NCBI RefSeq assembly: GCF_014199525.1
Contig: NZ_JACHNU010000001.1
Span: 682,001 to 746,000, forward strand
DNA from: Conexibacter arvalis
GTDB taxonomy: Bacteria; Actinomycetota; Thermoleophilia; Solirubrobacterales; Solirubrobacteraceae
Reading direction: 5' to 3'
Length of the DNA stretch: 64,000 nucleotides
The notes beneath the pieces were generated by a model, which did not search any database, had not been told where the DNA came from, and saw only the letters and a list, made by a program, of their open reading frames with translations. The first letter of the stretch is position 1; each line of letters begins with the position of its first letter. The position numbers were made by a program, and so were the translations under genes. Positions 46,202 to 55,761 of this stretch are shown here, piece after piece.

Positions 46202-46654
46202 CTACTGTGGGCCGCTGCCCGGCGGCGGCGCGGGCGGCGCGACCTCGAGCGACAGCGTCACCGGCCCGTCGTTCACCAGCTCGACCTCCATCTGGGCGCC
46301 GAAGACGCCCCGCTGCGCACCGAGCAGCTCGCAGACGCGCTCGTACAGCGGCCGCGCCAGCTCCGGCGGCGCCGCGGCGACGTAGCTGGGGCGCGTTCCC
46401 TTGCGCGTGTCGCCGTAGAGCGTGAACTGGCTGACGCACAGCACCTCGCGCGCGCCGAGCGGCTCGTTCATCCGCCCGTCGGCGTCCGGGAAGAGGCGCA
46501 GCGCGCGGACCTTCTCGGCGATCCGCGCCGCCTCCCGCTCCCCGTCGCCGTGGGTGACGCCGAGCAGCACCAGCAGGCCGGGGCCGATCGCGCCGACCGT
46601 CTCGCCGTCGACCCGCACGCTCGCGCGCGAGACGCGCTGGACCAGCGCCCGCAC
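46202..46654 (-). CDS. dtd: D-aminoacyl-tRNA deacylase
   Basis: A 150-residue DTD that hydrolyses D-amino acids from mischarged tRNA. The start [14 protein letters not shown], the [12 protein letters not shown] active-site motif near residue 77 and [11 protein letters not shown] near residue 128 are diagnostic. The start is GTG at 46654, 6 bases after the galT stop. A short Pro/Gly tail follows the conserved end. Confidence 0.94.
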   Translation of the reverse strand: MRALVQRVSRASVRVDGETVGAIGPGLLVLLGVTHGDGEREAARIAEKVRALRLFPDADGRMNEPLGAREVLCVSQFTLYGDTRKGTRPSYVAAAPPELARPLYERVCELLGAQRGVFGAQMEVELVNDGPVTLSLEVAPPAPPPGSGPQ

Positions 46655-46660
46655 CGCCGC

Positions 46661-47644
46661 CTACGCCTCGCGCAGCTCGGCCGCCGCCTGCTCCGGCGCG
46701 ACGATGTTGAGGTGGACGCCGCTGCCCAGCTCCAGCCCGGCGAGGTGGGTCAGCCGCGGCAGCACGTCGATCCGCCAGCAGAAGTGGTCGGCGCCGCTCG
46801 GGGCGGTCCGGACCCACAGGTTGAGCGGCGGGTTGGCGCCGAGGCGGCGCGCCAGCCGGCCGAGCACGTCGTGCAGCAGGCGGGCGCCGAGCGGGCCGTC
46901 CTCCTCGAAGCGGGCGCGCGTCCGGCGCGGCACGATCATCAGCTGGTACGGGAGCCGGCTGCCGTACGGCGCCATCGCGACCGCCTCGTCGTCGATCGCG
47001 ACGATCCGCTCGCGGCGGCGGACCTCCTCCTGCAGCAGGTCGGCGAGCAGGTTGCCGCCCATCGTCCGCACCGCGTAGGCGGCGAACCGCTCGCGCTCGC
47101 GCGCGATCGCCGCCGGCACGAAGTCGAGCGCGTACAGCTGCGCGTGCGTGTGCGGCAGCGAGGCGCCGGCCTCGCGCCGCTCGTTGACGATCAGGTGGAG
47201 GCAGGAGGCGCTCGCGGCGTGGTGGCGCATCCGCTCGCGCCACGCCTCCATCGCGACCTCGACCTGCTCGACCGGGAGGTCGGCGAGCGCCGTCGCCGAC
47301 TGCGGCGCGTTGACGATCACCTCGTGGGCGCCGATCGCCGGCGCGGAGGTGAAGAGGTCGCGATGGGACTCCGGCTCGGGATCGTCGCCCTCGGGCGCCA
47401 GCGCCGGGTAGAGGTTCGGCACGACGCGCACCGTCCAGCCGGGCGTGTCGGGGGCGCTGCCGTCGGGGCGGACCGCGTACAGCTCGGGCGGCGTCTGCGC
47501 CTCGTGGCCCTCGGCGAACGGGTCGCCGGCCGGGTCCAGCGGCGGGCCGGCGGTCGCGCTGAGGCCGGCGTTGGGGCGGTCGGCCCGCTCGGCGGCGACG
47601 ACCGTGCGCAGCCCGGTGAGCGGGTCGACGCGGATCTCAGGCAA
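46661..47644 (-). CDS. galT: Galactose-1-phosphate uridylyltransferase-like protein
   Basis: A 327-residue HIT-superfamily nucleotidyltransferase. It starts PEIRVDPLTGLRTVVA, has the RVVPNLYPAL loop and the active-site LPHTHAQLYALDF with the His-x-His-x-Gln motif. GalT transfers UMP between glucose-1-P and galactose-1-P; some members act on other hexose phosphates. The TTG start at 47644 follows GGAGAAG and overlaps the GNAT stop by 8 bases. No galK or galE is nearby, so the sugar is uncertain. Confidence 0.85.
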   Translation of the reverse strand: MPEIRVDPLTGLRTVVAAERADRPNAGLSATAGPPLDPAGDPFAEGHEAQTPPELYAVRPDGSAPDTPGWTVRVVPNLYPALAPEGDDPEPESHRDLFTSAPAIGAHEVIVNAPQSATALADLPVEQVEVAMEAWRERMRHHAASASCLHLIVNERREAGASLPHTHAQLYALDFVPAAIARERERFAAYAVRTMGGNLLADLLQEEVRRRERIVAIDDEAVAMAPYGSRLPYQLMIVPRRTRARFEEDGPLGARLLHDVLGRLARRLGANPPLNLWVRTAPSGADHFCWRIDVLPRLTHLAGLELGSGVHLNIVAPEQAAAELREA

Positions 47645-48068
47645 GGCGCTTCTCCATCGCGATGTGCTCGATCTCGGCCTCGACGAAGACGTGGCCGCGC
47701 GGCTCGTAGCCGTCGGCGAGGTAGAGGTCGCGCGCGTAGGTCTGGGCGTGCAGGACGATCCGCCGCGCCCCGGCGCCGATCGCCTCCGCGTCGGCTGCCT
47801 GCAGCAGTCGCGTCGCGATCCCGCGGCGGCGCGCGCCGGGGTCGACCGCAAGCCGGCTGAACTGGACCGTGCGCTCGACGAACAGCAGGCGGCAGGTGCC
47901 GATCACGCGCCCCGCCTCGACCGCGACGAGGTGGACGGCGTCGCCGTCGCGGCCGTCGACCTCCTCGCGCTTGGGGACGCCCTGCTCGACGCAGAAGACG
48001 CGGTGGCGGAGCTCGAGCGCGGCCGCCATCTCCGCCTCGTCGGCGACACGTCGGATCTCGACCGTCAC
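47637..48068 (-). CDS. GNAT-family N-acetyltransferase (ElaA-like)
   Basis: A 143-residue acetyltransferase. The start EIRRVADEAEMAAALELRH with VFCVEQGVP is typical of the ElaA/GNAT subgroup, and the acetyl-CoA site RLAVDPGARRRGIATRLL lies near residue 73. The GTG start at 48068 follows GGGGAG. It overlaps the galT start, so the two are translated together. The substrate is not known. Confidence 0.85.
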   Translation of the reverse strand: MTVEIRRVADEAEMAAALELRHRVFCVEQGVPKREEVDGRDGDAVHLVAVEAGRVIGTCRLLFVERTVQFSRLAVDPGARRRGIATRLLQAADAEAIGAGARRIVLHAQTYARDLYLADGYEPRGHVFVEAEIEHIAMEKRLA

Positions 48069-48156
48069 GCGCCGCTCCCCGCGCGCGTGGAACGACGAGC
48101 CCCGTGGGCGAGGCCGTCCGGCGCGAGCCGAGGCCGCAGGCCGAGCGCGTGGGCGG

Positions 48157-48735
48157 TCACGAGGAGGGGACCGCGCCGAGGTAGCGCTGGAGGTCGCGTT
48201 CGAAGGCCGCGTCGTCGCGGTAGGGGCCCTGCTTGGTGTACGCCAGCTCGCCGTCTCTGCCGATGAAGACGGTGCTGGGGATCCCGACGGTGACGCCGAT
48301 CGACTTGCGCAGGTCGCCGTCGGGGTCGGCATAGCTGGGGTAGGAGATCCAGTGGTCGTCGAGCCACGCGCGCGCGTCCTTCTCGACGTCCTCGGTGTCG
48401 AGGCCGAGGAAGGCGACGTTGCCGCCGTATCTGGCGGAGGCGCGCTGCAGCACCGGGAACTCCTCCTTGCACGGTCCGCACCACGCCGCCCACACGTTCA
48501 CGACGACGGGATACCCCTTCAGCTCCTCCAGCCGTCCTCTGAACGCCGGTGCGCCGCCGTCGAGCAGCTCGGCGGCCTGCGCGTGCACGGCCGCCAGCGG
48601 CGGCGGCGACCCTCTCAGCGCGGCCCTCGCCTCGGCCGGCGTCGGCACGTCGCCGTCGGAGCCGCTCGATCCGCAGCCCGCGACCAATGCCGCCGCGAGC
48701 ATGCAGAGGGCGATCAGGACGGCGGGCAGGCGCAT
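48157..48735 (-). CDS. TlpA/ResA-like thioredoxin lipoprotein
   Basis: A 192-residue thioredoxin-fold lipoprotein. The signal ends in a lipobox (LVAGC near residue 20) and a linker leads to the thioredoxin domain with the active-site WCGPC near residue 89 and GIPSTVFI near residue 153. ResA/TlpA proteins reduce apocytochrome c or other extracellular disulfides. Cytochrome c maturation genes lie 9 kb away, so a role in that process is plausible. The ATG at 48735 is used rather than 48768. Confidence 0.88.
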   Translation of the reverse strand: MRLPAVLIALCMLAAALVAGCGSSGSDGDVPTPAEARAALRGSPPPLAAVHAQAAELLDGGAPAFRGRLEELKGYPVVVNVWAAWCGPCKEEFPVLQRASARYGGNVAFLGLDTEDVEKDARAWLDDHWISYPSYADPDGDLRKSIGVTVGIPSTVFIGRDGELAYTKQGPYRDDAAFERDLQRYLGAVPSS

Positions 48736-48940
48736 CGCGAAAAGCTTGGCACATCGGCTGTTCCACACGCCCTATCTGCTTCAATACGGCTATCCTGCTG
48801 TGTTGCACGGGGGGAGTGCAGTGAGGACCTCCTCCGTGCCCGGCTCCCGCCGGTCCTCTGAGTCGCAGATCAGCTTCGCCGCGGCTCATCCCTGATCTCA
48901 GAGGCAAGTCCAACTCGAGGCCACGCCCTGTACGCCGTTC

Positions 48941-51900
48941 ATGGCTGTATCGACGCCCCTTCCTGACGCCAGATCGATCGAACGCGCCGAGCGCTTCACG
49001 CGCGAGCGGTTCGTGCACGACGGCGAAGAGACCGCCGACGCGCTCGCGCCCGGAAGCGCCCGTCGCCGCGCGCTCGACGCCGCGCTGAGCGAGATCGCGG
49101 CGGGCGCGAGGGTGCCGTCGATCGCGTGGCGGCGCGAGTACTCGCTGCTGCTCGGCCTCGAGCGGCTGCTGAGCGAGGAGGAGCCTCGGCTCGCCGACGG
49201 CACGCTGCTCAATCCCCACCAGGTCGACGCGCTCTCCGGCACGCTGACCGCGCTGATGGCCGAGGTCCAACGCGCCGGGAACGGGTCCAACGGTGCGCCG
49301 GGCCACTCCTCCGACGACGAGCCGGGCGAGCTCGCCTCCTCGGCGATCCCCGGCGAGGAGGACGTCGACCTCGAGGAGGGCGAGCCCGACGAGGAGCCGC
49401 AGGACTGGCACGACGAGCCCGGCGAGGAGGACGACGAGGTCCAGCTCGCCGAGCAGCCCGAGGACCCCAACGCCGCGCGCCGCTTCTGGTTCGAGCACGC
49501 GACCGGCGCCGGCAAGACGGTCGCGGCGCTCGGCTTCGTCGAGGCGTCGCGGACCGGCGGCGTGCTGATCCTCACCCACCGCCGCAACCTCGTCGACCAG
49601 TTCCACGGCGAGCTGAGAGAGCGCGGCTACGCCGACCGCATAGCGGCGCCGCTGCTGGCCGGCCAGGACAGCCCGAAGGGCCCGGTCACGGTCGAGACCT
49701 ACCAGTGGTTCGTCCGCAACGCCGGCAGAATCTCCGACGCGTACACGATCGTCATCTGCGACGAGGCGCACACCGCGCTGGGCGAGAAGACGAGCGGCTC
49801 GATCCGACAGTGGTCGGGGCCCGTCTTCATCGGCATGACGGCGACCGGCGCGCTGATCGCCCGCCACGTCACCGACCTCTTCCCGACGCAGACCTCGCGC
49901 TTCGACCTCGCGCAGGCGGCCCGCCGCGGCGTGATCGCGCCGCTGCGCTGCATCCGCATCCCGCCCGGCCCGGGCGTCCGCACGATCGCCAAGGTGCCGC
50001 TGCGGCGCGGCGAGGTCGACACCGAGTTCGACCAGGAGATGCTGGCCGAGCTGCTCGATCAGCTGCCGTTCAACCTGGCGATCGCCGACCTCTACAAGAC
50101 GCGCTTCAACAACGTGCCCGGCGTCGTCTACACCGCGGGCGTGCGCCACGCGTACAACGTCGCGCAGGCCTTCCGCGACGTCGGCCTGAAGGCGCAGGCC
50201 GTCTCCGGCGAGACGCCCAAGCGCGAGCTGGCGCGGATCCTCGCCGACTACGAGCGCGGCAAGGTCGACGTGCTGATCAACGCGCAGCTGCTCGCCGAGG
50301 GCTGGAACTCGCCGCGGGCGACGGTCTGCATGCACCTCGCGCCGACCGCCTCCAGACGGATCTACCAGCAGCGCGTCGGCCGCGTCACCCGCCGCCAGCA
50401 GGGCAAGGAGGCCGGCATCGTCGTCGACTTCGTCCATCCCGCGACGAAGCACGACGAGGCGGTCGTCACGCTCCACTCGCTGCTCGACCGCGACGTCTAC
50501 CGCGGCGGCGCGATCGTCGTCGGCCCGGTCCGCCGCGGCCGCGGCCGCCGTGTCCGCGTCGAGCGGCGGGTCCTCCCCGTCACGCCCGATCCCGACAGGC
50601 GCGCCGAGGTCTTCGAGCGCGAGCTGTGGCGGATCGCGGTCGACCATCTCGACTACGGCGAGCAGCACGTCTGGGCGGCGCTCGCCGGCGCCCGCGTCGC
50701 GCCCAACGGCTGGCGGCGCGCCAAGGCGATGCTCCACTTCGACCGCCAGGGCGATCTCAGGCGGCGCTTCCTGATCACCGCGGTCGAGCGCAACCGCAAC
50801 GCGCAGCTGCGACTGAGGGCCCTGCAGGAGATCGCCGCGGCGAGGGACGCCGAGGCATTCGACCAGGCGATCGACCTGATGGCGACCTGGCCGCGCGACG
50901 AGCGCCGCGAGGGCGTCAAGATCATGCTGCAGGCGCTCGCCGAGAAGCGGATCGGCCGCAGGGATCAGGCCAACGCGTGGATCTGGCGGATGGCCGAGTA
51001 CACGCGTGAGGTGCATGAGGAGTACGCCGTCCAGCGCTGGCCGGAGACGAAGCGGCTGCTCGGCCTGCTCGTCAACTCCTCCGGCGGCGCCCACGCCCGC
51101 AACGCGCGCAGGCTGGTCCACGCCTCGCGCAGACAGGACCGGCGCCTCTCCGCCGCGCTGCTCGCGGCCGCCTTGGCGCACACGCCCGAGGCCGAGGAGG
51201 CGCTGCGCGGCGCCCGCACGCGGATGGCGCGCAAGCCCTCCGCGCTGGCGCGCGAGCTGCTGAGGAACTTCCCGAGAGGCCGCCGCTCGCGCGGCGCGCG
51301 ACGCCGCCGCAAGGGGGCGAAGGAGGCGGTCGCGCCGGAGGAGACGCTCGCGGCGACCGCCGCGGCGACGACCGACGGGAGCGCTCCCGCCGGCGGCGAC
51401 GGGCCGCCGACCGAGGTGCTCGACGAGGCGCTCGGCGACGGCGGCGACGCGAAGGTCCTGCCCGACGGCGGCACGGAGTCGAGACGGTCGAGACGTTCGC
51501 GCAGACGGCGCGGCGGGCGCGGCAAGGCGGCCGCGGCGCAGTCGGCCGAGCGCGGCGACGGCGCCGAGGAGCGCGGGGCGCGGGCCGGCGAGGGTCCGGA
51601 ACGAGCCGAGGAGCGCGCCGAGCAGCCGCGCGACGTGCCGGCCGAGGCGCCGGCCGAGCCGGGCGAGTCGGGCGCGACCGATCGGATCGAGGAAGTGCCG
51701 AGAGCGAGACGGAGAGCGCGTGCGCGCAGAGCGCCCGCCGCCGAGTCTGCCGCGAGAAGAAGAGCGGCGCGCGGCAGGAGAGCGGCTGCCGAGACCACCG
51801 CCGGCGACCAGTTGGAGCTGGTGCCGTCGGTCGTCGAGGAGCTCCACCGCCCGACGACCCGCGGCCGCCGCACCTCCGCGGCGCTGCTCGACGCCGTCTC

Positions 51901-52522
51901 CGCCGCCGCCGAGGCCGTCCGCGCCGTCGCGGGCGACAACGGCGTCGCCTCGGCGAGAGCGGGCGCGAGCAGAGCGGCCAGAAGAGCGCCGGCGAGGAGA
52001 GCCGCGGCCAGAAGAGCCGCGACGAGAAGAGCGGCGGCCAGAAGAGCCTCCGCCAGAGCGGCCGCGAGCAGAGCCGGGGCGAGAAGAGCGGTCGCGAGAA
52101 GAGCCTCCGCCAGAGCGGCCGCGAGAAGAGCGACCGCCGGAAGAGCGAGAGCGAGCAGAGCCGGGGCGAGAAGAGCGGTCGTAAGAAGAGCCGCGGCCAG
52201 AAGCGCGCCCGCGGCGAGAGCGGTCGCGAGGGAGGCCGCCGCGGAGAGGGCCGTCAGAGCGACGGCGAGAAGGGCGGCCGCCAGAAGAGCCGCGGCGAGA
52301 AGAGCTTCGCCTGCCGTGGCGAGAAGAGCCGCGGCGAGAAGAGCTTCGCCCGCCGCCGCGAGAAGACCCGCCGCGAGAACCGCGGGCCGGGGCGCGAGAA
52401 GAGCGGTCGCGAGAAGAGCTGCGGCCAGAAGAGCGCCCGCCAGAAGAGCCGCCGCGAGCGCGAGCAGAGCGTCCGCGAGAAGAGCCGCCAGAAGAGCGCT
52501 GAGAAGAGCCGCGGGCGAGTAG
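48941..52522 (+). CDS. Large SF2 DNA/RNA helicase with acidic insert and Arg/Ala repeat tail
   Basis: A 1193-residue DEAD/DEAH-type ATPase. An N-terminal region of about 120 residues holds PHQVDALSGTL. An acidic segment (about 124-177) comes just before Walker A (ATGAGKT, near 186-192); then come DEAH near 274, TATG (motif III), LINAQLLAEGW (motif IV/V) and QQRVGRVTR (motif VI, near 476). A helical region extends to about 780. Two Arg clusters follow, then acidic/Ala linkers, and residues about 1004-1193 are an Ala/Arg repeat resembling histone H1 or HupB tails. The tail probably binds nucleic acid. Its Arg codons are almost all AGA. No neighbour gives the function; RNA processing, repair and chromosome folding are all possible. 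Confidence 0.85.
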   Translation: MAVSTPLPDARSIERAERFTRERFVHDGEETADALAPGSARRRALDAALSEIAAGARVPSIAWRREYSLLLGLERLLSEEEPRLADGTLLNPHQVDALSGTLTALMAEVQRAGNGSNGAPGHSSDDEPGELASSAIPGEEDVDLEEGEPDEEPQDWHDEPGEEDDEVQLAEQPEDPNAARRFWFEHATGAGKTVAALGFVEASRTGGVLILTHRRNLVDQFHGELRERGYADRIAAPLLAGQDSPKGPVTVETYQWFVRNAGRISDAYTIVICDEAHTALGEKTSGSIRQWSGPVFIGMTATGALIARHVTDLFPTQTSRFDLAQAARRGVIAPLRCIRIPPGPGVRTIAKVPLRRGEVDTEFDQEMLAELLDQLPFNLAIADLYKTRFNNVPGVVYTAGVRHAYNVAQAFRDVGLKAQAVSGETPKRELARILADYERGKVDVLINAQLLAEGWNSPRATVCMHLAPTASRRIYQQRVGRVTRRQQGKEAGIVVDFVHPATKHDEAVVTLHSLLDRDVYRGGAIVVGPVRRGRGRRVRVERRVLPVTPDPDRRAEVFERELWRIAVDHLDYGEQHVWAALAGARVAPNGWRRAKAMLHFDRQGDLRRRFLITAVERNRNAQLRLRALQEIAAARDAEAFDQAIDLMATWPRDERREGVKIMLQALAEKRIGRRDQANAWIWRMAEYTREVHEEYAVQRWPETKRLLGLLVNSSGGAHARNARRLVHASRRQDRRLSAALLAAALAHTPEAEEALRGARTRMARKPSALARELLRNFPRGRRSRGARRRRKGAKEAVAPEETLAATAAATTDGSAPAGGDGPPTEVLDEALGDGGDAKVLPDGGTESRRSRRSRRRRGGRGKAAAAQSAERGDGAEERGARAGEGPERAEERAEQPRDVPAEAPAEPGESGATDRIEEVPRARRRARARRAPAAESAARRRAARGRRAAAETTAGDQLELVPSVVEELHRPTTRGRRTSAALLDAVSAAAEAVRAVAGDNGVASARAGASRAARRAPARRAAARRAATRRAAARRASARAAASRAGARRAVARRASARAAARRATAGRARASRAGARRAVVRRAAARSAPAARAVAREAAAERAVRATARRAAARRAAARRASPAVARRAAARRASPAAARRPAARTAGRGARRAVARRAAARRAPARRAAASASRASARRAARRALRRAAGE
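51955..52512 (+). repeat. Degenerate repeat coding for Ala-Arg-Arg tail of the helicase
   Basis: The coding pattern is repeated units near GCC AGA AGA GCC GCG, giving ARRAxA repeats. AGAAGAGC or a close variant recurs more than 20 times. The codon use (AGA over CGN) is very unlike the helicase core. The array stays in frame to the TAG at 52520. It is prone to copy-number change. Confidence 0.75.
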
Positions 52523-52533
52523 CGCCCGGCCGC

Positions 52534-53244
52534 TCAGCGCGGCAGGGCGCCGAGGTGGACCTCGCCGGCGTCGAGCAGGCGCTCGCCGCCGTCGTCGGTC
52601 CGGACCCGCAGCCTGCCGTCGTCGGCGATCCCGTCGGCGACGCCGCTGCCGCCCTCCCAGGCGATCGTCCGGCCCGCGAGCGCGTCGCGGGCGCGGTAGG
52701 CCTCCAGCAGCTGCGGCGCGGGCGCCTCCAGCCAGCGCTCGAGCGCCGCCAGCAGCAGCGCCAGCGCCTCCTCGACGTCGCCCGGCTCGCGGCCGAGCGT
52801 CGTCGCCCGCTCGCGCAGCTCCGGCGGGAACGTCTCGGCCGGCACCGCGACGTTGATCCCGATCCCGAGCACCGCCCAGCGCTCCTGCAGCCGTCCCTCG
52901 GCGAGGATCCCGGAGACCTTGCGGCCGTCGAGCAGCACGTCGTTGGGCCATTTGATCGCCGGCGCGCGTCCGTCGGCGTCGAGCGCGACGGCGACGTCGG
53001 CGACCGCGAGCGCCGCCGCCAGCGTGACGAGCGGCGGCGGGTCGCGCAGCACGACCGAGACGGCCAGCGCCGTCCCGGCCGGGGTCGACCACGCCCGTCC
53101 CTGTCGGCCGCGGCCGGCCGTCTGCTCGGCCGCCGTGACGATCGTCCCGTGGGGCGCCCCGGCGGCCGCCAGCTCCTGCGCGCGGGCGTTGGTCGAGCCG
53201 AGCGTGCGGCGATGGAGCCGCGGGCTTCCGAGCGCGCCGCTCAC
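52534..53244 (-). CDS. birA: Biotin--acetyl-CoA-carboxylase ligase
   Basis: A 236-residue class I biotin ligase. The motifs GRGRQGRAW near residue 44 and KWPNDVLL near residue 98 hold the biotin and ATP sites, and the small SH3-like C-terminal domain ends LGALPR. There is no N-terminal winged helix, so this form does not regulate transcription. GTG start at 53244. It converges on the helicase gene (11-base gap) and follows cobA-hemD with a 49-base gap on the same strand. Confidence 0.92.
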   Translation of the reverse strand: MSGALGSPRLHRRTLGSTNARAQELAAAGAPHGTIVTAAEQTAGRGRQGRAWSTPAGTALAVSVVLRDPPPLVTLAAALAVADVAVALDADGRAPAIKWPNDVLLDGRKVSGILAEGRLQERWAVLGIGINVAVPAETFPPELRERATTLGREPGDVEEALALLLAALERWLEAPAPQLLEAYRARDALAGRTIAWEGGSGVADGIADDGRLRVRTDDGGERLLDAGEVHLGALPR

Positions 53245-53293
53245 GCCCGCTCCCCCGCGAGCAGACCGGGACCGGTGAGCGTGGCGCCCCGGC

Positions 53294-54820
53294 TCACGCC
53301 CGCTCCGCTCCCGACGCGGCCGCCCGCGACGCCGCGTCGGCGAGCAGGGCGTCGACGAGGCCGTCGACGTCGTGGCGCGCGGCCTCGACGTGCGGCTCGA
53401 GACCGTGCTCGCGCAGCGTCGCGCTCGTGACCGGTCCGATCGAGACGAGCCGCGTGCGCGCGCCGATCGCCTCCCGGCCGCCGAGCGCGGCGAGGAAGAA
53501 GCGGACGGTCGAGGAGGAGGTGAAGGTGACGTAGTCGGCCGCCGCGGCCGCCGCGCGCTCGGCGTCGGAGAGCCGCTCGGCGACCGTCTCGTAGAGGTCG
53601 ACGACCTCGACCTCGGCGCCGCGAGCCCGCAGCGCGTCGGGGAGCACGTCGCGCGCGACGCTCGCGCGCGCGACCAGCGCCCGTCTGACGGGGAGGTCGG
53701 CGAGCGCCTCGACGAGCGCCTCGGCGACGAACCGCTCCGGCACGACGTCGGGGATCACGCCGTGCTCGCGCAGCGCCCGCGCCGTCCCGGGGCCGATCGC
53801 GGCGACGGTCGCGCCGGCCAGCGCGCGTGCGTCGCGGCCGCCGGCGGCCAGCCGCTCGAACAGGCATCCGACGCCGTTGGGCGAGGTCAGGCAGACGAGG
53901 TCGAAGCCGCTCGGGTCGAGCGGTGCGCCGGCGTCGAGCGGCTCGATCCGGATCGCCGGCGTCTCCAGCGCCTCGGCGCCGAGCTCGCGCAGCCGCGCCG
54001 CCAGCCCGCTCGCCTGCGCCCGCGCGCGCGTGACGGCGACCGTGAGACCGTGCAGCGGGCGCTGCTCGAACCAGCGCAGGCCCTCGTCGCGCAGCGCGGC
54101 GACCGGTCCGACGAGCGTGATCGACGGCGGTCTGATCCGCTCAGCCTCGGCCCGCTCCGCGAGCGTCGCGAGCGTCGCGACGACCGTCCGCTGGCCGGGC
54201 AGCGTCCCGCGCTCGACGACCGCCGCCGGCTCGTCGGGCGCGCGGCCGCCGGCGATCAGCCGCTCGGCGATCCGCGGCAGCTGCTTGACGCCCATGTAGA
54301 AGACGAGCGTGCCGGGGAAGGCGGCGAGCGCCGGCCAGTCGATCGCCGACTCGGGCTTGGCGGGGTCCTCGTGGCCGGTCACGAGCGCGACGGCGCTGGC
54401 GCGGTCGCGGTGGGTGACGGGGATGCCGCCGTATGCCGGTGCCGCGACGCCCGACGTGACGCCCGGGACGACCTCGAACGGGATCCCGGCCTCGCGCAGC
54501 ACGAGCGCCTCCTCGCCGCCGCGGCCGAAGACGAAGGGATCGCCGCCCTTCAGCCGCACGACCCGCTTGCCGGCGGCGCCGTGCTCGACCAGCAGGCGGT
54601 CGATCTGCTCCTGCGGCATCGACGGGCCGCGGCCCTCCTTGCCGACGTAGACCAGCTCGGCCTCCGGCCGCGCGCCGGCGAGCGCGGTCGCGGGGATCAG
54701 GCGGTCGTAGAGGATCGTGTCGGCGGCCGCGATCAGCTCGAGCGCGCGCGCCGTCAGCAGCCCGGGATCGCCCGGGCCGGCGCCGACGAGGTAGACGCGA
54801 CCGACGCCGCTCGCGCTCAA
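53294..54820 (-). CDS. cobA-hemD: Fused uroporphyrinogen-III C-methyltransferase and uroporphyrinogen-III synthase
   Basis: A 508-residue two-domain enzyme. The N-terminal CobA/CysG-type domain ([34 protein letters not shown]) adds methyl groups from SAM to make precorrin-2 for siroheme and B12. The C-terminal HemD-type domain (from about residue 250; [43 protein letters not shown]) closes the ring to uroporphyrinogen III. The start is TTG at 54820, overlapping the hemC stop as TTGA. The fusion makes the substrate and then branches it, linking heme and siroheme. sirC is encoded 7 kb upstream in the same direction. Confidence 0.9.
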   Translation of the reverse strand: MSASGVGRVYLVGAGPGDPGLLTARALELIAAADTILYDRLIPATALAGARPEAELVYVGKEGRGPSMPQEQIDRLLVEHGAAGKRVVRLKGGDPFVFGRGGEEALVLREAGIPFEVVPGVTSGVAAPAYGGIPVTHRDRASAVALVTGHEDPAKPESAIDWPALAAFPGTLVFYMGVKQLPRIAERLIAGGRAPDEPAAVVERGTLPGQRTVVATLATLAERAEAERIRPPSITLVGPVAALRDEGLRWFEQRPLHGLTVAVTRARAQASGLAARLRELGAEALETPAIRIEPLDAGAPLDPSGFDLVCLTSPNGVGCLFERLAAGGRDARALAGATVAAIGPGTARALREHGVIPDVVPERFVAEALVEALADLPVRRALVARASVARDVLPDALRARGAEVEVVDLYETVAERLSDAERAAAAAADYVTFTSSSTVRFFLAALGGREAIGARTRLVSIGPVTSATLREHGLEPHVEAARHDVDGLVDALLADAASRAAASGAERA

Positions 54821-55761
54821 ATCCTGACGCCTTCCGGGGTCGAGGCCGGCGGCGGCGATCCCTCGGCGGCCGCCTCGGCGGCGGCGAGCAGGTCGGTCGC
54901 GCCGGCGGCGGCGAGGCGGGCTCCCATCGCGGCGCCGAAGGTCTCGGCGTCGATCCCGGCGGCGACCGTCAGCTCGTCGCGCAGCCACTCCGAGCCGTCC
55001 GGCAGGCCGGCGAAGGCGCGCAGCCGCAGCCCGCCGTCGTCGGTGCGGACGGCGTGGGCGCCGAGCGGGGTGTTGCAGGTCGCGCCGAGCTTGCGCACGA
55101 GCGCCCGCTCGGCGGCGAGGCAGGCGGCGGCGTCGCGGTCGCCGATCGCGATCGCGGCATCGCGCGCGGCGCCGTCGCCGGCGCGCGTCTCCAGCGCCAG
55201 CGCGCCCTGGCCCGGGGCCGGCACGAGCTGGTCGAGGACGGCGTCGATCGCGTCGCCGCGGTCGAGCCGCCGCAGGCCGGCGACGGCGAGCACGATCGCC
55301 GCGGCGCGGCCGTCGGCGAGCTTGCGCAGGCGCGTGTCGACGTTGCCGCGCAGCGAGACGACGTCGAGGTCGGGACGCAGCGCGCGCAGCTCGGCGGCGC
55401 GCCGCAGGCTGCTGGTGCCGACGACCGCGCCGGGGGGGAGCGCGTCGAGCGACGGCGCGCCGCAGAGTGCGTCGCGGGCATCCTCGCGCGCCGGCACGGC
55501 GGCCAGCTCGAGCCGGTCGGGCAGCTCGGCGGGAAGGTCCTTCGCGGAGTGGACGGCGACGTCGATCTCGCCGGCCAGCAGCGCCGCCTCCAGCTCCTTC
55601 ACCCAGCGCGACTTGTCGCCGAGCAGGCGGCCCTGGTCGCCGCTGGTCGCGATCGGGACGATCTCGACGCCGGCCTCCTCGCCGCCGAGCAGGCCGGCGA
55701 CGTGGCGCGCCTGCGCGAGCGCCAGGGCGCTGCCGCGCGTGCCGACGCGCAGCGGGGTCAC
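54817..55761 (-). CDS. hemC: Porphobilinogen deaminase
   Basis: A 314-residue HemC that joins four porphobilinogens into hydroxymethylbilane. The start RVGTRGSALALAQA, HSAKDLPAELP near residue 70, TSSLRRAAELRALRPDL near residue 112 and the dipyrromethane-cofactor Cys in ATCNTPLGAHA are present. GTG start at 55761 overlaps the hemA stop (GTGA). The C-terminal domain has a short Ala-rich end. Confidence 0.95.
   Translation of the reverse strand: MTPLRVGTRGSALALAQARHVAGLLGGEEAGVEIVPIATSGDQGRLLGDKSRWVKELEAALLAGEIDVAVHSAKDLPAELPDRLELAAVPAREDARDALCGAPSLDALPPGAVVGTSSLRRAAELRALRPDLDVVSLRGNVDTRLRKLADGRAAAIVLAVAGLRRLDRGDAIDAVLDQLVPAPGQGALALETRAGDGAARDAAIAIGDRDAAACLAAERALVRKLGATCNTPLGAHAVRTDDGGLRLRAFAGLPDGSEWLRDELTVAAGIDAETFGAAMGARLAAAGATDLLAAAEAAAEGSPPPASTPEGVRI

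Noticed and set aside
51955-52512. CRISPR array
   Set aside because: The repeats are short, degenerate, without spacers and keep a coding frame.
48065-53092. A minus-strand open frame of 1675 codons opposite the helicase
   Set aside because: It mirrors the AGA-rich repeat as Ser/Arg/Gly stretches and crosses birA, the TlpA-like gene and the helicase. No motif is found in it.
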